Below are positions 59,591 through 64,000 of a stretch of 64,000 nucleotides of DNA, piece by piece. The notes beneath the pieces are model-generated. The model saw only the letters and a program-made list of their open reading frames with translations. It did not search any database and was not told the DNA's origin. This stretch comes from Macrophomina tecta (Eukaryota; Ascomycota; Dothideomycetes; Botryosphaeriales; Botryosphaeriaceae), in NCBI GenBank assembly GCA_024180945.1, contig JAKSGN010000037.1:2051501-2115500 (forward strand), given 5' to 3'. Position numbers and translations under genes: made by a program. Position 1 is the stretch's first letter. Each line of letters begins with the position of its first letter.

Positions 59591-60911
59591 TAAAGATATT
59601 TTATAAATAATTATATCTAGACCTTAAATTTATAGCTCTATAAATAGATAAATACTATAATAGATAGTACTAAAAGATACTAAAGCTAAAAAAAAAAATA
59701 GAGTTTATCTTTTTAAAAAAAATATTAAAATAAAATAACTAAATAATAAATAGACTTTAAAAAAATTAAACTATTTAAAATAAAAAAATAAATTTAGAAA
59801 AGTTAATTTCTATCTTAGATTATTTAATACTATATAAATATACTTTATATTTAATATTTTACTTCTTAAACTAGTAGTAGAGAATGCTATACTAATATAA
59901 TAAATAAAAGAAATACTACTAAAAAATATAAATATTAATAAAAATAAAGATTAAAATATAGAATAAGTTCTAGATAGTAGCTATATTAATAATTAGTTTA
60001 AATATCTTCTTAAGTAGAAAAAAGACTAAAATAATATATAAAAATTATTAAAATTCTATAACTATTAAGAACTTATTAATAAGTTCTATTACTAAAATCT
60101 AGACTAAGTAATATTATTAACTTATTATATATAAAGAACCTAAAATTAAAATTTATAAATAGAAATAACTATACCTAATTAACTAATCTAAAACTCTTAG
60201 GTAGTATAAAATCTAAATTAATACTAGAAGATCTAATAAACTAAAATAACTTTATAGTATTATTAGCTAAAATATTACTATATAAATACTTTAGTAATCG
60301 CTTCTCTTTAGTATTTTTAGAATTAATAAGATTTCTAGCCTCGTAAATTAACTTAAAATAGTTTAATTTTTTTAATTTTTTTTTAATTATAGTCTTCTTT
60401 AAAAGTATTAAATAAGTATAATACTTTAAAAGATTCTTTTATTTCTCTAAATAATATAAACGGACTATTATAGTTTATATAGCCTTATAAGCCTTTTTTT
60501 AGTTTATATATACTTTAGTATATACTTAATTAAGATAGTTAACTAAAGTTAAGTATTAGTAATAGCAAGAGATAATAGAAATAAAATATAAAATTTATAG
60601 TATTAAGACTTAAACTATTATAAGTAGTTTAACTATAATAAATATATTTTTTATAATAAAATAAACTTTTAATATTTATTTAATACTCTATAGACTTACT
60701 CTTAGAAGTTAAAAGTAAGTAAAAAAAATAAAAAATAGATATCTTATAGCCCTTATAATTAATATACTTATTTAGAAAAACCTATTTAGTATACTTATAT
60801 TTTAGAAATATTATAAACCTCTACTAGAGAAAAGAAAGAAAAAATAAAAAAATCTAAAATATAAATAAATAAATAAATCTTTAAGCTAAAAATTCTTAAA
60901 AGAAGAAATAG
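59591..60911 (+). pseudogene. gypsy F integrase end, chromodomain and 3' region
   Basis: The frame continues as VYLFKKNIKIK and then a block aligning with the F-x-I-P-x-T-x-x-H-P-V-F-H motif. A chromodomain follows near 59930-60110 (VLDSSYINNQFKYLLK). The 3' untranslated part runs to a purine tract (TTAAAAGAAGAAATAG) that ends at 60911, next to the LTR. The whole segment matches the reverse complement of about 43780-45270 in gypsy E. Confidence 0.82.
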
Positions 60912-62105
60912 TATTATAAATTCTAAAAAAAAATAAAAGCTTTATAGCTCTATAGATAGAAAGCCTATATAGAAAAAAATACTATAAGGGCTAAAAATCT
61001 ATAAAAATAGTAGAGTTATACTACTAGTATACTTATATAAGAAAACTAGCCTTAGAGTAAAATAGAGTATATAGGCCTAGATAAGATAGTAATAAAAGCC
61101 TATATAAAAGTAATATCTCTACGATATACTAAGTATTACGGTATAGCCTTTATAAGAGTATAGAAAGAAAGGTAAAAAAGTCTTAGAAAAGATTTTACCT
61201 AGAAAAGATTAGATTATATAGCTTAGTATATAATCTTTCTCTATAGACCTATATATTACCCTTAAGAGCCTAGGCTATATAGAGTAATAGTCGCCTAGTA
61301 TAGCTATAGTAATATCTAGTAATACTAGATTATATATACTTCTCTACTTATATATAAACTATACTTCTTAGATAGCTTTAACCTTTATAGTTAACTTCTT
61401 TAATAATAGAATTTAGACTCTATTAGTAATATAGTCTTCGTATATAGTACTTAGTCTTATTACTTATTTAATTTACTCTTACCCTCTTCTTATATCTACT
61501 TAAGAAAAACCCTCTTAATAGGTTTTCTTTCTCTTTAGTATTTAGATTTTTAGAGATAAAGGCCCGCTCGTTATACTAAGATAATAGAGATACTAACTAA
61601 ATTAAACTTTTATAAAAAAAAGAATATCTATAAGAAAGAAATTATAAATCTTAGAAATTAACTTTAAGCTAAAGAAATAAATAAGAGAAAATTAATTAAT
61701 TTATATAATTAAAAGAATAATAGTTTAATAATAAAATACTTTTTTAACTAATATAGAAGTTAGATTCTAGAAAATAAGCTTTAGTACTTATATTATATAG
61801 AATCTATTAAATCTACTAAATAATAAAGAATACTAATTATCTACTATTATTTATAGATTATTATAACTTCTTTATAGTATATAGATATACTTGCTAGATA
61901 GTACTTTAATTTTTATAGTTAATTTAAAGTTCTAATATAAATCTATTAGAGGTAATAAAGCCTAATATATACTATATACTAACTTATTATATAATTACTA
62001 CTATTATTCTAACTCTTTACCCTTCTCTTATTTTTTAAGATAAATCTATAGCTATCTAATCCTACTAGGTAATTCTAAAGCCTAGTAGAAAAGGCTATTA
62101 TTATA
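60912..62105 (+). repeat. gypsy F 3' LTR
   Basis: About 1194 bp, from TATTATAAATTC to GGCTATTATTATA. The first 60 bp or so match the start of the solo LTR (37125) and the last 290 bp match the solo and E LTRs. The middle is distinct. The presumed target copy is TAGTA (62106-62110); the left copy is not in the window. Confidence 0.75.
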
Positions 62106-62335
62106 TAGTATAATATAAAGAGTAGTAATTTAGATAAAAAGATATATATATATATCCCTCTCTCTTTATATTAGACTAGGTATATTATCCGAGGTAGTTA
62201 ATAAGGTATAGTAGAAGTAAGATAGATAGTATATATAGACTCTACTTATTTATATATTTTAACCTTTCTCCTCTTACTACTAGATTTATTAATTACTAGT
62301 ACTAATTAGTATTCTTTCTAATTCTTCTAACCTCT
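62106..62335. other. AT-rich border of the right transposon block
   Basis: AT-rich, RIP-like sequence with a TA run and a CCCTCTCTC tract near 62156-62166. No element is recognised. Normal composition resumes at about 62335. Confidence 0.5.
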
Positions 62336-62863
62336 CGAGCGTCATTTATTGGCAACACAACACCATGCCTTAATAGGCTAAGGCTGTCAGGCTCGTCATG
62401 TCACGTTAGAAAATCACAAAACACCCCACCCTTTTTAGAATGTGGGGTATTCTGAGCCCTTGTCAGAATGTGCACAAAACGCATCACAAGCCATTTGAAT
62501 ATAGCCTTCTGTTAGGATCTGTTCCCATATCCGCGTCGACATCGTGATTCGGGTCTTTGGATATCGAGATTTGGGAAATCAATCACATTGAACGTAGCTG
62601 CAGCTATAGATGCGGTAGGGTGAGGCCTACCTTAAGCTATCCAGAGAACTGGAATCATGCGAAGAGAAATATAAATGAAAGAATAATACAGACTCTCCAG
62701 CCCAATATCTGCCATGGTTTCCGGCACTAGTGTGGTCCACAAGACCTCTTGGCAAGCGCATAAGAACGTCCACGCGAAGAAATTTCCAACGGCCACTTCT
62801 CCTCCCTGCCACAATGGGTCGGCCTGACAACATCTGCCCCCAAGGTCACATTACACATCTCGC
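62336..62863. other. Non-coding sequence downstream of the secreted protein gene
   Basis: Normal composition. It holds a short hairpin (CCCCAC...GTGGGG, 62424-62447) and the motif GTGCACAAAACGCA near 62470. The part next to 62864 is presumably the 3' untranslated region of the minus-strand gene. Two overlapping 60-68-codon frames at 62627-62833 have no family features. Confidence 0.5.
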
Positions 62864-63372
62864 CTAGTCATGGGCTTTGCCCTTAACGTGGTCGCGGACA
62901 CAGTCCTGGTAGCGGTATTTGAGGTCTCCCTCCGAGTCGTAGTACTCGCTCCAGCCCCTGCACGCGATGGCTTGACAGTCGCCTTCCCACCTGTCTCCAT
63001 CGATGCGCTGGTGGCTATTAGTAATGCACTAATTCATAGGTTAGCAAACGTGTTATGACCGCTTCCTTGCCTCAGTAGCACGTACCCAACCGCTAGCGGT
63101 ATCATAATTCGCCTGACACTGTGTTAGCCCCGTTCCGTGCGCTGCCATGGACATCTGTATGCTCACCATGCTTTTGAAGTTGACCTCACAAGTCGCTTTC
63201 GTGAGCTGCCAGTCGTATTTCTTGTTCCAGTTGCACACCAAGTTGCGGTGCGGATCAGCCAACGCCGTCCTGCGCAAATTCATTTAGAAGTCTATAGAGA
63301 TGATAGTATTGTGTGCATGACTCACGTAAAGAATGAAGCGGCGGCCAGGGCGGCGACTGTGATGAACTGCAT
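62864..63372 (-). CDS. Small secreted cysteine-rich protein, effector-like candidate
   Basis: Exons 63372-63326, 63269-63086 and 63028-62864 join in frame. The introns are 56 and 57 bp, with GTGAGT...CAG and GTACGT...TAG ends, and a GCTAAC branch site lies in the second. The product is 131 residues ending in TAG. It starts MQFITVAALAAASFFTTALA, a clear signal peptide with likely cleavage after residue 20. The mature part has seven cysteines (28, 43, 67, 78, 95, 100 and 120), many aromatic residues and no membrane segment. I recognise no family. Short length, secretion, cysteines and position at the edge of a RIP-degraded block fit the small secreted proteins of plant-associated fungi. That role is an inference. 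A possible in-frame 48-bp intron (63119-63166) would remove residues 51-66. Confidence 0.82.
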
Positions 63373-63463
63373 TTTGGGGGTTGTTTGGAATGCTATGCGT
63401 TCGTTAAAAGGATCGAAGGAAGTAGTGCTGAATTGATAGACAGGTAATGAGAAGGTCCTCATA

Positions 63464-63472
63464 CCTTATATA
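63464..63472 (-). promoter_or_regulatory. TATA-like element upstream of the secreted protein gene
   Basis: The minus strand reads TATATAAGG about 92 bp upstream of the ATG at 63372, a reasonable distance for a fungal core promoter. It is a sequence match only. Confidence 0.5.
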
Positions 63473-64000
63473 CTTGTCAAGGCTACCAAAGAAGGTAAGC
63501 ATAAGCTTAAGATTCTATCTACCAATAGAAGCCACGGTATTATAATTGATAATAGCTCTCATTATTAACTATAGCTGGAGAACATACTTTTTCTTCTAGC
63601 GTAAAGTCTAAATCTTTCATTAGTCAATCAGATCGCGGACTCAGAAACCAATACTACCATAAAAGGAAGACGGGCCGATCTCGTATCAATCCAGACCTGG
63701 GGCGCCAACGTGCACTGATGTCACGCTGGCAAAAGATACCCCGAATTTTATTGCCGCTCTCTGGGATTATTTTTCGTCGTTCCCTCGACGTGGTTCCATG
63801 TGCACAGTAAGAGGAGAATCGCATTGGCTGCACATTTGCCTCGGCGAGCCGCTCCCCGCCCCTCGCCCCCCGCTCCGGCCCCCACATGTGGGTCGCTTGG
63901 TCCGAGCGGCTTGATCCAATCCGTTCGACATCTGGCCTGCCAACCGACAGCCTGACTGTGGTCTGAGGGTGCCATTCATTAGCGCTGATCAGGCGACAAG
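63473..64000. other. Upstream intergenic region at the window edge
   Basis: Mixed composition, GC-rich from about 63650. Several overlapping 70-77-codon minus-strand frames exist, without start context, introns or recognisable domains. No gene is called. Confidence 0.5.

Noticed and set aside
62627..62833. Two overlapping minus-strand frames of 60-68 codons
   Set aside because: They fall just downstream of the secreted protein stop codon and have no family features or coherent start; more likely 3' untranslated sequence.
63137..63436. A 99-codon plus-strand open frame
   Set aside because: It runs antisense over exons 1 and 2 of the secreted protein gene, whose splice sites and signal peptide are far more convincing.
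63654..63979. Three overlapping 70-77-codon minus-strand frames
   Set aside because: They arise from local GC-richness; there are no motifs, and they overlap in different frames.
1..64000. Starship captain (tyrosine recombinase), Helitron or CRISPR-like array
   Set aside because: No recombinase or Rep/helicase motif was seen, and the repeats are explained by LTRs and transposon termini.

Overview
The window comes from a filamentous ascomycete with a two-compartment genome. Most of it is extremely AT-rich and almost devoid of CA and TG dinucleotides, with TA in their place. That is the footprint of repeat-induced point mutation (RIP). Short stretches of normal composition carry spliced genes with GT-AG introns. 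The alternation of RIP-degraded retrotransposon blocks and small gene islands resembles the AT isochores of Dothideomycete plant pathogens such as Leptosphaeria maculans. The species itself is an inference; no diagnostic gene was identified.

Left transposon block (1-17881). A degraded chromodomain Ty3/gypsy element (A, plus strand) is cut by two Ty1/copia elements of one family (copia-1, 593-7683; copia-2, 10042-15829). Each copia has 216-bp LTRs and a 5-bp target duplication. Copia-1 is itself cut by a Tc1/mariner element (4943-6250). Element A ends in an LTR at 16667. It abuts a fragment of a second gypsy family (B, gag/protease), which abuts the 3' end of a hAT transposase relic (17882-18217).

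Gene island (about 17.9-22.1 kb). It holds one intact five-exon gene on the minus strand (18619-20402). The gene encodes a 456-residue seven-helix membrane protein of the fungal SAT4/rhodopsin-like family. A hairpin with 20-bp arms and many CTCGTCA-type motifs lies just downstream of it.

Right transposon block (about 22.1-62.3 kb). The backbone is a plus-strand gypsy element (F) ending in an LTR at 60912-62105. Into F went copia G (30562-36804, which carries a 628-bp TRIM), a solo LTR (37125-52245) and gypsy C (52409-59585). Gypsy E (37246-51279) sits inside the solo LTR, and copia-3 (37361-43156) sits inside one LTR of E. Matching target duplications support nearly every layer. To the left of F lies a rearranged piece made of a copia H LTR, a minus-strand gypsy I lacking one LTR, and the 3' half of copia H pol.

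Right edge (about 62.3-64 kb). Normal composition returns. A compact three-exon minus-strand gene (62864-63372) encodes a 131-residue secreted, cysteine-rich protein, an effector-like candidate at the border of the AT block.

The two intact protein genes do not form a pathway. They share a setting: each survives next to RIP-inactivated repeats. All transposon coding regions seen are riddled with TAA/TAG stops or lack catalytic residues, and so are annotated as pseudogenes or mobile-element relics.
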